Positions 1 to 11,355 are shown, counted from the first letter of the stretch. The stretch is DNA of 64,000 nt from Schizochytrium sp. TIO01 (GCA_004764695.1 SMSO01000032.1:4959483-5023482), one strand, 5' to 3'. The notes: generated by a model not told the origin, from the letters alone. Numbers and translations: made by a program.

Positions 1-612
1 CTCAGGAAATTGCACTAAGGCGTCTTCGTGCCGTTAGTTTCTCTCCCGTAAGTCTGAAAACTTAGTTTGTTTACGGCGCCAGTGATCGAAGCCAATCACA
101 GAGTTCCTTTCTAGAGCGAGTTGGGCATTGAATGGCCCAGAATGGACTCAGAGACTTCGTTTTAGGGCTTGCCATATGAAATGTAGTGAAATGTAGTTTA
201 ATGTAGTTTAATGCGAGTGCCAGAATCCCTTACACCTCATCGCGATTGTCATCACAGGCCGCCTAAACACCGCCATAAACTCAGGGAGCTGAAACGGCTC
301 AGGCCCTTTGGAAAGGATGTGCTATTGCTTTGTTTTAGCTTTTACAAATTGGTGCTAAGATTCCTGGAACGGGCTTCTTCTGTGAAGATCATTTTGGATT
401 GATTGATTGTCTGCAAGGGCGTTTGAGGTCGGTCTCGTCTCGCTTGAAGACCCTTGATCATTCCATCGGTGCCTATATTGTAAAGAACGAAGAAGACCTT
501 GATGCCCACTCCAGAGGCGTCGAGTTCAGAAGATGCTCAAACAATCCGTGGGCATTTTTCGAATGGCACCACCTCCCTCAAAACGAAGGCGGGATTCCCC
601 AACTTTGCATCC

Positions 613-739
613 TTTGTTTGTTTGTTTGTTTGTTTGTTTGTTTGTTTGTTTGTTTGTTTGTTTGTTTGTTTGTTTGTTTGTTTGTTTGTTTGTTTGTTTG
701 TTTGTTTGTTTGTTTGTTTGTTTGTTTGTTTGTTTGTTT
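613..739. repeat. (TTTG)n microsatellite
   Basis: About 31 nearly perfect copies of TTTG. It runs directly into a TTAG array, so the two form one compound microsatellite of about 220 bp. All three frames are open and encode FVCL-type periodic peptides, which are artefacts. Confidence 0.97.
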
Positions 740-758
740 AGTTACTTAGTTAGTTAGC

Positions 759-834
<76 letters not shown>
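740..834. repeat. (TTAG)n microsatellite
   Basis: About 23 copies of TTAG/AGTT with a few substitutions at the left end, contiguous with the TTTG array. It superficially resembles telomeric DNA, but the unit is 4 bp and it is internal. Confidence 0.95.
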
Positions 835-1243
835 CAAATCATTCGAAAGAACGCCCCTCCTTCAAAAACTATCACGTTCGTGCACTTGCCCAACAGTGAG
901 TCTGAGTCAAGCTGGCAGGGGCTTGATCACAGATGGAGAAGAAAACGAATACACGAGAAATGTAAGTGGATGGAGGAATCATTCGGATGAAGGAATGAAG
1001 GAATGAAGGAATGAATGAAGCTCTGTCAGGGCATCTTGACAAAATTACCATACGTGGGAGTATTTGCTCTACAAAGTGCTGAGTTTCTATTTGTCATGAG
1101 CAGATCAGAATCCAAGGTCATTCTATTTTGCACTATAAGTTCATGCCTCTCATCCTGTATTCTCTCTTGTTTAAATTAAAAGTATAAATTTATTTATTTA
1201 TTTCATCTATAAACAAAATCATTTTTCTGTAATTTCTTTTTCT

Positions 1244-1281
1244 ATAATAATAATAATAATAATTATTATTATTATTATTAT
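1244..1281. repeat. (TAA)n/(TTA)n palindromic microsatellite
   Basis: A run of ATA/TAA triplets turns into a run of TTA triplets at about 1261, giving a perfect self-complementary AT palindrome that could extrude as a hairpin. Confidence 0.9.
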
Positions 1282-1875
1282 CATTTATATTTGAAAAGCG
1301 AAGAAGAGTATGTGCGTAATTATTTTCAACTTTAAATAAATAATAAATAAACAATTAAAAAGTAAAAGGCCTCTCAATATGGATGGATGGATTCCTTTGA
1401 ACAATGAAGACTCTCAGCAAATACCAATGCAACTGAACGATTCTCATAAGTCATAGATAAAACCAACATCGACTACCTACTGAATGCTCCTGCTTACTAC
1501 TTGGTACCAAGCCAAGAAGCAGGCTAGCATGCCGAAACAAAGCAAACCATCGGACGATGCTTCAACTTCAACCGCTCCCTCCCAAAGCCCTCAAGGCAGT
1601 CTACGACCTCCCTCCGTTTCTTCCCGGTTCCCAGCCATCGATCGAACTGCTTCTGCAGTGCCATCGCAGTGCCATTTCGCTGTGAGTGATCTTTCTTACT
1701 GTTCGCTGCTGCTTCGTTGACGCCTACGTCCAATGTCCAATGCCCTATGCAGCTTATCTACTACTGCACACCCCCCCAAAGGTTTCAGGAAGGAAGACGT
1801 ACCTGTCAGTTTGTATTATTGTTTTCAACTCATTTCGTGGCTATGGTTCATGATTCGTGGATGATCGCCGGTTAC

Positions 1876-1950
1876 TCATTCACTCATTCACTGAATGAAT
1901 CATTCATTCATTCATTCATTCATTCATTCATTCATTGAATCGTTCATTGA
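1876..1950. repeat. (ATTC)n / GAAT microsatellite
   Basis: ATTC units, interrupted near 1892 and 1936 by inverted GAAT units, so parts are self-complementary. Confidence 0.9.
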
Positions 1951-3730
1951 ATCGTTGCAGCGCCCATCACCGAAGAGTGATCGCGACAGACTTCTTACAA
2001 GAATGTTCGAGGGAGGTGCCATCTCTCGCTTTGAGGAGGTACTTGGACTTTCGACTACCTAACTAATGTGGCTCCTTCATCTCTCTGAGAGAGAGAGAGC
2101 GGAGAGTGATTTGGTGAGATCGTTGGTTCTTGATATTGTTCGATATGTTTTTTATCTTTTAACTTAAAGTTTAATTTAATGTTAATATGTTAATTTTCAT
2201 TTGTATTTATTCTAACTGAAGAAATACATTCATGTTACTTTATTTTATTTTATACTTTAAATTAAGTATTTGTTGTTTCTGAAAAGAAATGTCTGCTCTT
2301 TTCTTTTGTGCTTTTCTCAAAAGATAGATCGACATATTGATTGGTCAAACTCGTTCGAAACGAAACGGGTAACCCAAGTGAGGCAGAGTGGACCTTGGCA
2401 AGAGCATCACAGAAGAGGCATTTGAAGGTTTGAAGCACACACATGAACGAACAAACAAATAAAGAGCTCCAATTACGTCGGTGGGGCTGGACTCACAGAA
2501 AGCAAGCCCAACAAGAAGATACTTTAACATGTCATTCTGCACGTCGCACAGTCCCAAATAGCGAGCTTGATACCCCAACCCTCGCATTGACAGCCTCCCT
2601 CGTCTCAATTTCGCCCATCCGCGTAAAGAAAGAGCCCATGCAAGCTCGAGCGAGCTCCATCGAAGTTCTTCGGGCACAGCAGTTCTCCAAAATTCCGCAG
2701 TTTAGCCAACTCGATGCACGTACTAATTCAAACTGTCGCCCCTACTGCAGGTACCAAACCCCTAACCGCCTAGCCCCGCCTAGCTCCAGCTAGGCATCGC
2801 ATTTCGCTTGCATAGTGAAGTGGTGGTACAACCCGCTCTCGAACTGTCCTCGGCATGCGACGGCGGATCCGTCGATTTGGTCTTGGCCTCCTTGGAGGCC
2901 ATACCGCGTCGCGCGGGAAGCAAGCAGGCGCATCGCGAAGCAGCGAGATCAGTCTCCGTGTTCAGCTCGCTGGAGGGAAGCTGGAGGCAAGCTAGCAGCA
3001 GTCAGCGAAGAGGAGATGTGGACACGGCATTGAATCGAGTGGCTGCTGATGGACCGAGCGCGAGGGTGAGTGAGGGAGTGAGTGAGTGAAAGGCTGACTG
3101 GCTGAGCACTCACTGCCTTCTTTATCGGCTACTGCAGAGGCAGGTGTAACAGGCTAGTAGGTAGCATACCGCCGCCGTCCGGAGATTAGGGCGCCGAGAG
3201 AGAAGGGTGTCGAAGCTGCAGCTTTGTCAACTAGCTTGGCGCACCTGCCCCTGGAGGCGCGGAAAAGACGGCTGAGGGGAAGCAGCGGAGAGGAGCTGCG
3301 GGACCGGGCACTTGGCGAGGCAGCACACTGTGGGTTCCTTGGAAGCCGGACGCCAGCCAGTCTAGCTTCTTTGGCGCTGAGAGTGTGGGGTGCCGGAGCT
3401 TTGAATTTCTCCTTCGCCGGCGGCTCCTTGCTTTGCTTTTCTTCCTTCCTTTCTTTCATATGTTCTTTCATTCATTTATGTATATTCTTTCTTTCATTCT
3501 TTCACTCACGGAATCCACCGTTAAGTTAAGCCTTGAGAGACGAGAAACAAGTTCGCAACATATCGTGCAAACTCTAGTCGAAGGAGGAAGCTGTGCTTAA
3601 AGGGCGACGCAACCGCCGGCCCCAAGCCCGTTAATTGGTACGCGAGGGAATGAATGAGCCATTCATTGTTCGATGCCTGTTATTTCTAGCGAGCTTGCTT
3701 GGGAAACATCGCGGCTCTCCGTTTTGCTTT

Positions 3731-3985
3731 TGCAATAAATACATAAACAAATACATAAACAAATACATAAACAAATACACATAAATCAGACCAGAACCGT
3801 CGTGACTGAGAATGAGAAGAAACAGCGATGGTATTATTATTTATTCTCCATTGGTTTCATACCGCGACGACGAAAGAAAGAGAGAAAGAGAGAAAGAAAG
3901 TGGAAAATGATCAGCTCTGCGTGAGATTTGCCAACAAATGAAAGCACCTCTGAAAAAAATAAAAAATAAAAAATAAAAATAAAAG
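3731..3985. repeat. A-rich low-complexity DNA with 12-bp units
   Basis: Four copies of a 12-bp AAATACATAAAC-type unit (3731-3780), GAAA/GAGA runs (about 3869-3902) and an AAAAAT run (3953-3985). No coding signal. Confidence 0.75.
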
Positions 3986-4585
3986 ATGAAGAAAGCCCAA
4001 AAGGCAAGAACTACGGCGCCCTTCGTGACGATGTCGCGAGATCCTCTGAAAAGCGCAGGCAGGCAGCTGAAGAAACTGAGAGACCTGCTCTCAAACAGAC
4101 AGGCGGGCGCTGCTTCGAAGCTCCGTGGTCGCTGCGAAAGAACGAAGCCCACTCGGAGCTCTCGTGCCCTCATCGACGGCCTCCGAGCGGTGCCTGGCCG
4201 CTCGAGATGAGGAAGTCCGGCAAAGCTGCCGTCGAACCGGCGTGAGTGTGGTTTAGGGCCCTCTTTCGAACCGCCTGAGACCCCCCAAGGCTCCGAGGAG
4301 GCCCTCTTAGATTGTGTGCGCTCAGCACCGCCCGTCGCGAAGGGTCATCCGTCGATATGCTCATGCGCAGGAGCACGGGAACATCAATCAATTAGCGCTG
4401 GAACGGATACACATACATAATACACAGGCACGGAGGCCGTGGCGGTCATCAGCGACCTTCTGGCGATGAGGCGCTATTCGCTGGTGAAGAAACAGCAGCA
4501 CCCACGACGCTCCATGAAGATGAGCTTGCACGGCATATGGATTTCTATCCCCGGAGTGCCCAAAGAGCTCACCCGAAGGGCTTCT

Positions 4586-4627
4586 CGCAAGCAAGCAGGC
4601 AAGCAGGCAAGCAGGCAGGCAGGCAGG
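4586..4627. repeat. (GCAG/GCAA)n microsatellite
   Basis: Ten or so units alternating GCAA and GCAG. A related CTTG/GCTT array type recurs near 62.9 and 63.1 kb. Confidence 0.9.
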
Positions 4628-5634
4628 TTACCTTGTTTGTTGCTTTTGCGAGCGTGGCATCACAGTACTGAGTACACACCCTCGCAAAAGCACCAAGACA
4701 CAGCGGTGGCGCCATTGAAGTTGGAATTGTAGTCTTTTGGTTAGCACGCAGAAGTGAAGTTGCTGAGCAGGGTAGCTCGAGAGACAGGATCTGGAAAGGC
4801 GCAGGTGGGGAATTAATGTGGGCTCTCGTGGTGGCCACGAAGGAGACGGTGAGCGACAGAGACAGGACAGAGCTTCACAGCGAGTGATGTCACCCACCAC
4901 CGAAGAAGCACTCACTCAGTCAGTTCAACACTCTGTCGGCAGAAAGCAATCGGAGTTTGGGCCTGGTTCTAAAGCGACAGAGAACCCAGCTCCAAAGTGC
5001 GGTTTGGACATGTACAAACTTTGTAAGCCTCAATGATGAGAGATAGCCTCGCCGTGCCTCACTGAGCTTAGGCTATCTCTTGGCATAAACGTGGATCGAA
5101 ACGAGTGTATACCTCTCTCTTCGTAGATTGCAGCACGAATTCAGGAATTACAACAACCGCAATAAAGAAAGATATATCACAATAGTGAAAGATGAATGTA
5201 AAGCTCCAAAGCTATGCTTCCAGACCGAAGAAGCGGAAAAGGGCACCATCAAAACCACCTGCAACACTGTCTTTAGTTACATATATCTGAACGCGAGCTC
5301 ACGTTCCACCAGATTACACAACCATCATAGTAGTAAGTCTCTGACAGAACAGAGCATCGCTTGGAACCCTTGGAACGTCTGGAATGAAACGAGAAATGTG
5401 CCAACAGAACACCTGGAACATAGCGCCCAGAAGGGCCTGCGAGAAGAAGTTGGTGGCCAAGAAGGGACTCTGGAAAACGATACCTCCATAGGTCTTAGCA
5501 TCGCGAAGGGCGCTTGCGGAACTGATATTGAGGACGGAAAGAACCTCCAGAGCCAGAGACAGAGATCCTGCAAATTAATAACCTTCTGATATAGCCACTG
5601 ATTCAGGCCCATCGAGAAGACCTGGCTTGGAAAG

Positions 5635-7206
5635 ATGGAGTCGGATGCAAGGAGAACCAAGACCCAAAAGGCCAAGAAGCAAAAGGAGCCGCAGTCTAAC
5701 GTGTCAATGGAGTCTGATTCAGATGACTCGTCGTCGGTGGCCTCTTCTCCCCCGTTGATGAAAACACCCGCCAAGAAATCCAAGCCTGAAAAGAAGTCCA
5801 AGACTGTCAAGGCCAAGGATGAGGAGGGCAGCAACGATGATGATGACAAGAAGGACAAAAAGGCCAAGAAGGAGAAGAAGAAGAAGTCCAAGGTGGAGAA
5901 AAACGTAAGACAATCTGACGATGAAGAGGAGGAACTCGCAGAAAAGAAGAAGAAGAAGAAGAAGAAGAAGAAGAAGGAGAAAAAGAAGGAAGAGAAGGAG
6001 CCTAAGAAAGAGAAGAAGTCCAAGAAGGCGGAGCCTACAAGTGAATCTGATAACGAAGACGAACAAGTGCTTCCAGCAAAGAAAAACAAGAAATCCAAAA
6101 CGGAGAAGAAGTCAAAAAGGGGAGAGGATTCAAGCGAGCCCGGAGATGATGAAAAGTTGCTCACAGAAAAGAAGGACAAAAAGTCCAAAAAGGAAAAGCA
6201 GTCAAAGAAGAAAAAAAGCAAGTCTGATCACACCTCTGATGAAGAATCCGTATCTTCTTTAGAAATCAAATCTTCGAAGAAGAAGTCTAAAGGAAAATCA
6301 AAGAAGAAGGATGATGACCTCGATCTGAACGACTTAGATGCGAAAATTCGCGCTCTTGAAGCTGAGCTAGACAGCGACAGTAGTGATGATGATAGTGATG
6401 ACGACAGCGGCAGCAGTGACCACAGTGAAGATGAATCTGACAACTTCAAGCTGGGTCTAGATGAAGAATTAGAGCTTGAGAGAATCCCAAAACTTCCCCA
6501 GCACATGCTTCCAGCGCCAGGAATCAGTAAAAGTGTTGGATTTGGCTCCTCAGCACTTGATGAAGATTCTGACACGAAGCGTGAGAAACGCGCTGCAAAG
6601 AAACGTTCAGCGCCTAAAGATATGGAACACGAGGACGGTACAGAGCGTAAGTCAAAGAAACAGCGTGAAGCTAAACAAAGCGATTCAAAAAAAGGAGAAA
6701 AGCCTTCCCCTCGCGTCGAGACTGGACGCTCCAAGACCACTTCCCAAGTCACTGTCAAACAGCAACACTTTCAGGATGCCCCCGAGAGCGGTGAAGCATA
6801 CACGGCCGAAGAGTTTAATGACGGCACATCTTCGACAAAGCGCGTTTATGACTGCGAAGCTTGCAAGTTTCGTACTCAGTTCAAATCAGAGTGGAAGCGT
6901 CATGCAAAGTCAATGCTCCATCGCCAGAACGTTGTTATGGCTGCGGGAGCTGCGTACGAACCAGCTGCTAAACGGCCAAACTTCTGCCGAGCATGTCAAG
7001 TTCAGTTTGATACTCCCGAAGACCTGTTCGGTCACCGTTTGACTGATGAGCACAAAGACGCAGTTGAGATGGAGCGGAAGGCTTCTTATTGTCATGTCTG
7101 CAGGAAACAATTTACAAGTGCTAATCAACTACGCGAGCACATTGAAGGACGTGTGCACAAGGAGGCATTGCAAGCCAAGCGTGACTTCTGGCGCAATGGC
7201 AGGTAG
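5635..7206 (+). CDS. Lys-rich nuclear protein with three C2H2 (U1-like) zinc fingers
   Basis: A 523-aa protein in one exon, starting at ATG 5635. Residues about 15-250 are a highly charged run of KKSKK/KKDKK and acidic EDD/SDDD clusters, including a run of 13 Lys encoded mostly by AAG. They carry many bipartite nuclear-localisation candidates and CK2-type sites. Three C2H2 fingers lie at the C-terminus: about 405-429 (CEAC...HxxxxxH), 448-470 (CRAC...H) and 484-507 (CHVC...H). The long Cys-His spacing and HxxxxxH ends are typical of U1/matrin-type fingers that bind RNA or structured nucleic acid. A nuclear or nucleolar RNA-associated role is therefore inferred; no specific orthologue is recognised. 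The gene is convergent with the bZIP gene 0.65 kb downstream. The purine-rich sense strand leaves long antisense frames open, and these are not genes. Confidence 0.88.
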   Translation: MESDARRTKTQKAKKQKEPQSNVSMESDSDDSSSVASSPPLMKTPAKKSKPEKKSKTVKAKDEEGSNDDDDKKDKKAKKEKKKKSKVEKNVRQSDDEEEELAEKKKKKKKKKKKEKKKEEKEPKKEKKSKKAEPTSESDNEDEQVLPAKKNKKSKTEKKSKRGEDSSEPGDDEKLLTEKKDKKSKKEKQSKKKKSKSDHTSDEESVSSLEIKSSKKKSKGKSKKKDDDLDLNDLDAKIRALEAELDSDSSDDDSDDDSGSSDHSEDESDNFKLGLDEELELERIPKLPQHMLPAPGISKSVGFGSSALDEDSDTKREKRAAKKRSAPKDMEHEDGTERKSKKQREAKQSDSKKGEKPSPRVETGRSKTTSQVTVKQQHFQDAPESGEAYTAEEFNDGTSSTKRVYDCEACKFRTQFKSEWKRHAKSMLHRQNVVMAAGAAYEPAAKRPNFCRACQVQFDTPEDLFGHRLTDEHKDAVEMERKASYCHVCRKQFTSANQLREHIEGRVHKEALQAKRDFWRNGR

Positions 7207-7853
7207 ACCTGCATTTTAAAAAAAAAACAAAAAAACAAAAAAACTAAGGCCTTGAAACGACGCTCGGTTTATTAGTTAGTATCAACTTCTGTTTTATTAC
7301 TAAATCTACTATTACGAACAAACATTCGAATATTTTTTTCTCCTTTTCAAAGTCTTCCCCTTTCTTCATAAATAATTTCACCTCTGAAGAAGGAAACCGC
7401 AACCAGCTATATCGTTTTCAACGTGGTAGACTCTGGTCTTTACTTTTATTTTTTGGTAAAGCAACTTAATACCAGCTGTGAGTTTCACAAACACTGGAAG
7501 CCTCTACCTGGAACACTCCGATTTGGAACTTAAAGTATCCTGGCAGCGGCAATATTGTACCGTAAATTTGAATTTCGTAGACGTGAAGAAAAAGAGTCCT
7601 CTTTGGTGGGGTCCAACTGCAGCTGCAGTTGTTGTTGTTCCTAAGGCGGTTGCAATGAAGTACATCAAGCTCACAAGCATTTGTGAAATATATTTTCTTG
7701 TTAATTGGGGCTAAATCTTCAGTGGGTTGGTTCATTTGTCTCCCCGAATGAGATTACGAGTCGCAGGATCTAGATACAAGATTCTCTTCAGTATAGCATG
7801 TTGGTATTTATAGAAGAATGTCGATAAAAGACAAATAAATTGCATGCATTTGA
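7207..7853. other. intergenic region between convergent genes
   Basis: AT-rich shared 3' region of the zinc-finger gene and the bZIP gene. A tract of A-runs broken by single C residues (7217-7244) follows the first stop codon closely. Short open frames on both strands at 7466-7735 have no recognisable domain. Confidence 0.6.
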
Positions 7854-9335
7854 TTAAATTCGGTTGCCAAGTTCTTGGCGGTAGGATTTGAGAATGTCAA
7901 CAAATTTCATCGTGATTGATCCCTCAGAGTTAATCACGTCATCAATGCTCTTGATGGCCTTGAGCTTGATATCATCAGGGAAACTAAAGACCACGCAGAG
8001 ACGACTATCCGCAAGGACATTCCAAATGATTGCGCCTTGCACAAAGAGAGAATTGATGCGATTTGCATTCTCGTACTCCGGTGCTGCAGAATGCTGTGTT
8101 GTACTCAAGGCCATAATCATTGCTGTAACTTTACCCACTGCAGGTTTGGCCTTAGTTCCATGTGGTAAAGCCAAGGTAGACTTGGCAAGCTCCTTGCGTC
8201 GTCTGTTGCAAATCAACACAAGGTCCTGGTCCTTTTCGCCCTCCCACCGCTCACGATAGTAAAGCATCTTAGTGTCCTTATCTGGCATATCATCCGTAAG
8301 AGGCGTGATCTCAACACCACGGATCGAATACAAGCGTTGCTGCGTTGCGGTGTTGGAAAATGATTCCCAAAAGAACTCTGATAATGATGCAGCATCAATA
8401 CCTGGGAAAAGAACGTCCACTCGAACATTGAGACGACGACGCGGTTTCTCAGGCGCAGCATCAGGCCCACTGGGACCATCTTCTTTCTTAACAGAGCCGT
8501 ATTCGTCGATGAACTTGTAAAATACAGACAAGTTCTGGTATGGCAAATCTGCTTCAAGTGGTACAGTAGCCTGTTTCCAATTGTCGGCTTGACTTTGCGA
8601 AACAAGACCTAGCACATGGGCTTGTGCTGTATCTGCTCCTTGTTTGTAAATAGCATGACGAGCATTCACTGAAGAAGGGGCACCCTCGCTGAGTCGTTTA
8701 AAGCAAGCCACAAAACGCTTGTGCTCCTCCAGTTGAGCACGGAGGAGCTCGTTCTCGATACGCATGTCTGTGGAGCCTTGCTCGCGCAGACTTTCCACTT
8801 TGAGCTGAAGCTCGCCAATTTTGGCCAAGAATTGTGATCGTTCTTCCCGCAAGCGCTCGTTTTCGTCACGAAGGTCCTCCAGTTCACGCTTTCGGCGAGC
8901 ACGTGACATACGGCTTGCCGCTGCAATCTGTTTCCGCCGTTTAGCCTTCTTCTCTGCGTCGTCTTCGTTGCCGCCTGTAACGCTTGAGATAGTCGATGCA
9001 GCGCTACTCTTACTCATGTCACGTTCACTCCGAGTAGTTTTGCGAGTTGAACGAGCAGGTCCGGTTGCTTTAGCCCCTTCACCCGATCTTGCCGTTGAAG
9101 GTGTTGGGCTCAGCATACCCTCGCTCCCGGCGTAAGATCCATTCGGGCCCATTCCTCCTTGGAGTCCTTGCGAAGGATCGCCGGGAAATCCGTGTTGCGA
9201 TCCGTCATAAAAATCTCCCATGCCTTGGCCCTGGCCATCGCCCATTCCACCATGCATGGACTCCTCAAGAAACATACCACCGGAGTCTGTCACCACACCT
9301 GGGAGCACGAGATCGAAATCGAAAAGGTCTGACAT
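7854..9335 (-). CDS. bZIP transcription factor with non-canonical basic region
   Basis: A 493-aa intronless protein. The ATG at 9335 (context CAACAATG, product MSDLFDFD...) is preferred to an upstream in-frame GTG. The N-terminal ~110 residues are Gly/Met/Ser-rich and probably activating. A basic region at about 128-155 runs directly into a leucine-zipper heptad region at about 155-190. In the basic region the SR pair ends at R145, but the residue eight positions before it, which is Asn in canonical bZIPs, is Ile137. Oomycete bZIPs with Cys or other residues at this site are known; Ile is inferred here to be a related stramenopile-type change. The C-terminal ~270 residues are well folded in appearance (alternating strands and helices) and could be a START-like or other ligand-binding domain, which is a guess. 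Probably a nuclear DNA-binding dimer. A TATA-like TTATATAA lies about 90-100 bp upstream of the start. Confidence 0.9.
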   Translation of the reverse strand: MSDLFDFDLVLPGVVTDSGGMFLEESMHGGMGDGQGQGMGDFYDGSQHGFPGDPSQGLQGGMGPNGSYAGSEGMLSPTPSTARSGEGAKATGPARSTRKTTRSERDMSKSSAASTISSVTGGNEDDAEKKAKRRKQIAAASRMSRARRKRELEDLRDENERLREERSQFLAKIGELQLKVESLREQGSTDMRIENELLRAQLEEHKRFVACFKRLSEGAPSSVNARHAIYKQGADTAQAHVLGLVSQSQADNWKQATVPLEADLPYQNLSVFYKFIDEYGSVKKEDGPSGPDAAPEKPRRRLNVRVDVLFPGIDAASLSEFFWESFSNTATQQRLYSIRGVEITPLTDDMPDKDTKMLYYRERWEGEKDQDLVLICNRRRKELAKSTLALPHGTKAKPAVGKVTAMIMALSTTQHSAAPEYENANRINSLFVQGAIIWNVLADSRLCVVFSFPDDIKLKAIKSIDDVINSEGSITMKFVDILKSYRQELGNRI

Positions 9336-10436
9336 TGTTGCTGAAAATGAAGAGTCTCCAAAAGTGTATGCAAGCACAAATCAAAGTACGAGGGACACCT
9401 TGAGCTAAACCTCTGATGAGGATTAAATTATATAAGGCCTGCTTTGTCTCAAAAAAAAAACTAGGCAAATGCTCACAGGATCTTAATAGAAGCAACCACC
9501 GGATCGACTGATAAGATTTTACCACAATGAATACTGCTGATCACTGAATCGAATGATCAGGAGCACGGTAAATTTAATGGAACTCAAGGTCTATATATTA
9601 GCGAATTCACGTAGTCAAACAAGTGATGATATCGACGTGAAGCCGGATTTAATTCTCTTCGAGGTGAGTTTTCTCTACTGATATGCCCCCAAAAGGTACA
9701 CGATAGTTTGATGCAGACGGCTTTAGAGGTAGTCTTCTATCACACAATCAGGCAGTCGAATGAGACGTGGGATTGTCCTTTGCTACTGAGGATAATGAAG
9801 TTTTGCAAAGCCAAGTTTATCCACCGAGACGAGGTGCGCCAGAGTTATATATATATAAATTGATGTCGCAAGAGAGCGTAGCAGAGACCCAGCGCGATAC
9901 AAGGTTTCAGGGACAGTTATGAGCGTCCTCAAGAGAGAGCAAGCTTGCCGCTGCGACAAGAAGCGGAGGTGGTTTGTTGATAAGCTGCGAGAGCTGCGAC
10001 GAATACGAAGTCAAGCTCAAAGAGCTATTTTCCCTTCAGGGGCCGGAAGCCTTGAATGCAGCGACGAAAAGAGTCTGTGCCGCGTAAACTGCTGACGAGG
10101 GATGCTCGTCCTCGTGAAGGAGCCTCCTCGACGCGGTATCAGCGCCGGCCGCGGCGCCGCGGTCGCTTCACAGGCGATAATCAAAGTCTGCCGCACACGA
10201 GCGAAGAAGACAAGACTTGCTAGAAAGCAAGAGACAAAGAAAGAATGCATGAAATAAATAAAGAAACCCATTACTCTTACTATTCCTAGTATGGCGTATT
10301 TTATTCGCATTCTTCTGCACCAGCAGGATCAATTAAATACATAGTAATAGCAGTAGTGCTGACACGAAATTATTCAGAAAGAAGGTAACAAAAAATTGTT
10401 TTCACAAATCGTCTGTTTCATTCGCTGTTGCCACGG

Positions 10437-10619
10437 ATGGAAAACACTCGAGGACTTGAGGCGTATTTAATCGGTCGCTGCTGTCCCCAGTCCAGCCTCA
10501 TGGAGCGTGTGCGTGCTAGCGTTGACACCATTATCAACGGTAGTGAGGCCGTGGTTTCCTTGACGTCCATGAAACCCATCGTGGTAAAGTTAAAGGTCCG
10601 GGTATCAGAAGATAATTGA
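10437..10619 (+). CDS. possible small protein, 60 aa
   Basis: A 60-codon frame from ATG 10437 to a TGA. The product is mixed-composition and soluble-looking, with an amphipathic helix candidate (about 23-35) followed by a Val-rich beta-like stretch ending in VKLKVRVSEDN. It matches no family I recognise. It sits alone in non-coding DNA and could equally be a chance frame or the last exon of an unseen spliced gene. Confidence 0.2.
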   Translation: MENTRGLEAYLIGRCCPQSSLMERVRASVDTIINGSEAVVSLTSMKPIVVKLKVRVSEDN

Positions 10620-10644
10620 GGCGAGTGTATGAAAATGAAAGTGT

Positions 10645-10674
10645 ATTTTATTTTATTTTATTTTATTTTATTTT
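10645..10674. repeat. (TTTTA)n microsatellite
   Basis: Six copies of a TTTTA pentanucleotide just after the small ORF. Confidence 0.9.
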
Positions 10675-11355
10675 CTCAATTCTACTTAACATCTATGTAC
10701 GTACCTACCTTTGTACGTACGCCAGGACAGACGCAAAGAGTCGCGAATCTGGCAAGACAAATCCAACGAAAATTCCAACGAAATGGAGTCGCAAAGTCGG
10801 GAAGAAGAAAATTGCGCTCTCGATCGAGCACCATCATCCGGGCCCCTGAGCCTCTCCTGCAGAGTCAACCGTGGAGCCAGCCCCTGCCTCGCAAGGTTTT
10901 GGGTGACCTGTCCAAAGCACACGCAATGACACGCATCCCTGATGAAGATCTTCACGAGTGCGTTCTGTAGATTGAAGTCATCTAATGAAATGTAATGTAC
11001 TAATGTAATGTATGTAATGTGCTAGCTAGCACCTCCCTACTGCAACTAATGAAACAAAGGTACTTCCTTCGCCAATTTAGCGATGAAGGAAATGATTCTC
11101 TTTCCTTTGGTTCTTGGCCAGACCCAATCGATTAAAGCAAACTGCCTTCGCCGGCGCTCAGGGCGACGGGACCGCAGGCGAGACCGCAGGCGGAGGGCGC
11201 TTCCCGGACAGAGCTGCGGGCGTCTCTGCAGCAGCCCTCGCACGCTCGCCACGCGAGAACGGGTCGAGCTAGCTGGCTAGCTAGCCTCGGCCTCGGTGCG
11301 GCGAACAAGGCGTTGACTCGCGCAATCAAACGTGGTAGAAGAAGGTGGTAATACG

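Larger units (their letters stand above)
1..5634. other. gene-free, microsatellite-rich region
   Basis: No reading frame here looks like a conserved protein. Open frames are short, overlap on both strands, and many are just translated tetranucleotide repeats. The region mixes AT-rich stretches (about 1150-1370 and 2140-2280) with GC-richer islands (about 2600-3460 and 4020-4600). Many short arrays are present: GTTT, TTAG, ATTC/GAAT, TAA/TTA, GAAA and GCAG types. A 153-codon frame at 5128-5589 abuts the zinc-finger gene and may be its leader; it has no recognisable domain. The larger arrays are listed separately. Confidence 0.6.

Noticed and set aside
399-757. Three overlapping frames encoding Phe-Val-Cys-Leu repeats
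   Set aside because: Translation of the TTTG array in all frames; not genes.
740-834. TTAG array as a possible telomere
   Set aside because: Unit lacks the TTAGGG/TTTAGGG G-run, is internal, and is fused to a TTTG array.
5128-5589. 153-codon frame just before the zinc-finger gene
   Set aside because: Starts with TTG, ends before the ATG in a different frame, no domain; more likely leader or promoter sequence.
5325-6758. Long minus-strand frames opposite the Lys-rich zinc-finger gene
   Set aside because: They encode Ser/Phe/Leu runs that are simple complements of AAG/GAT-rich codons.
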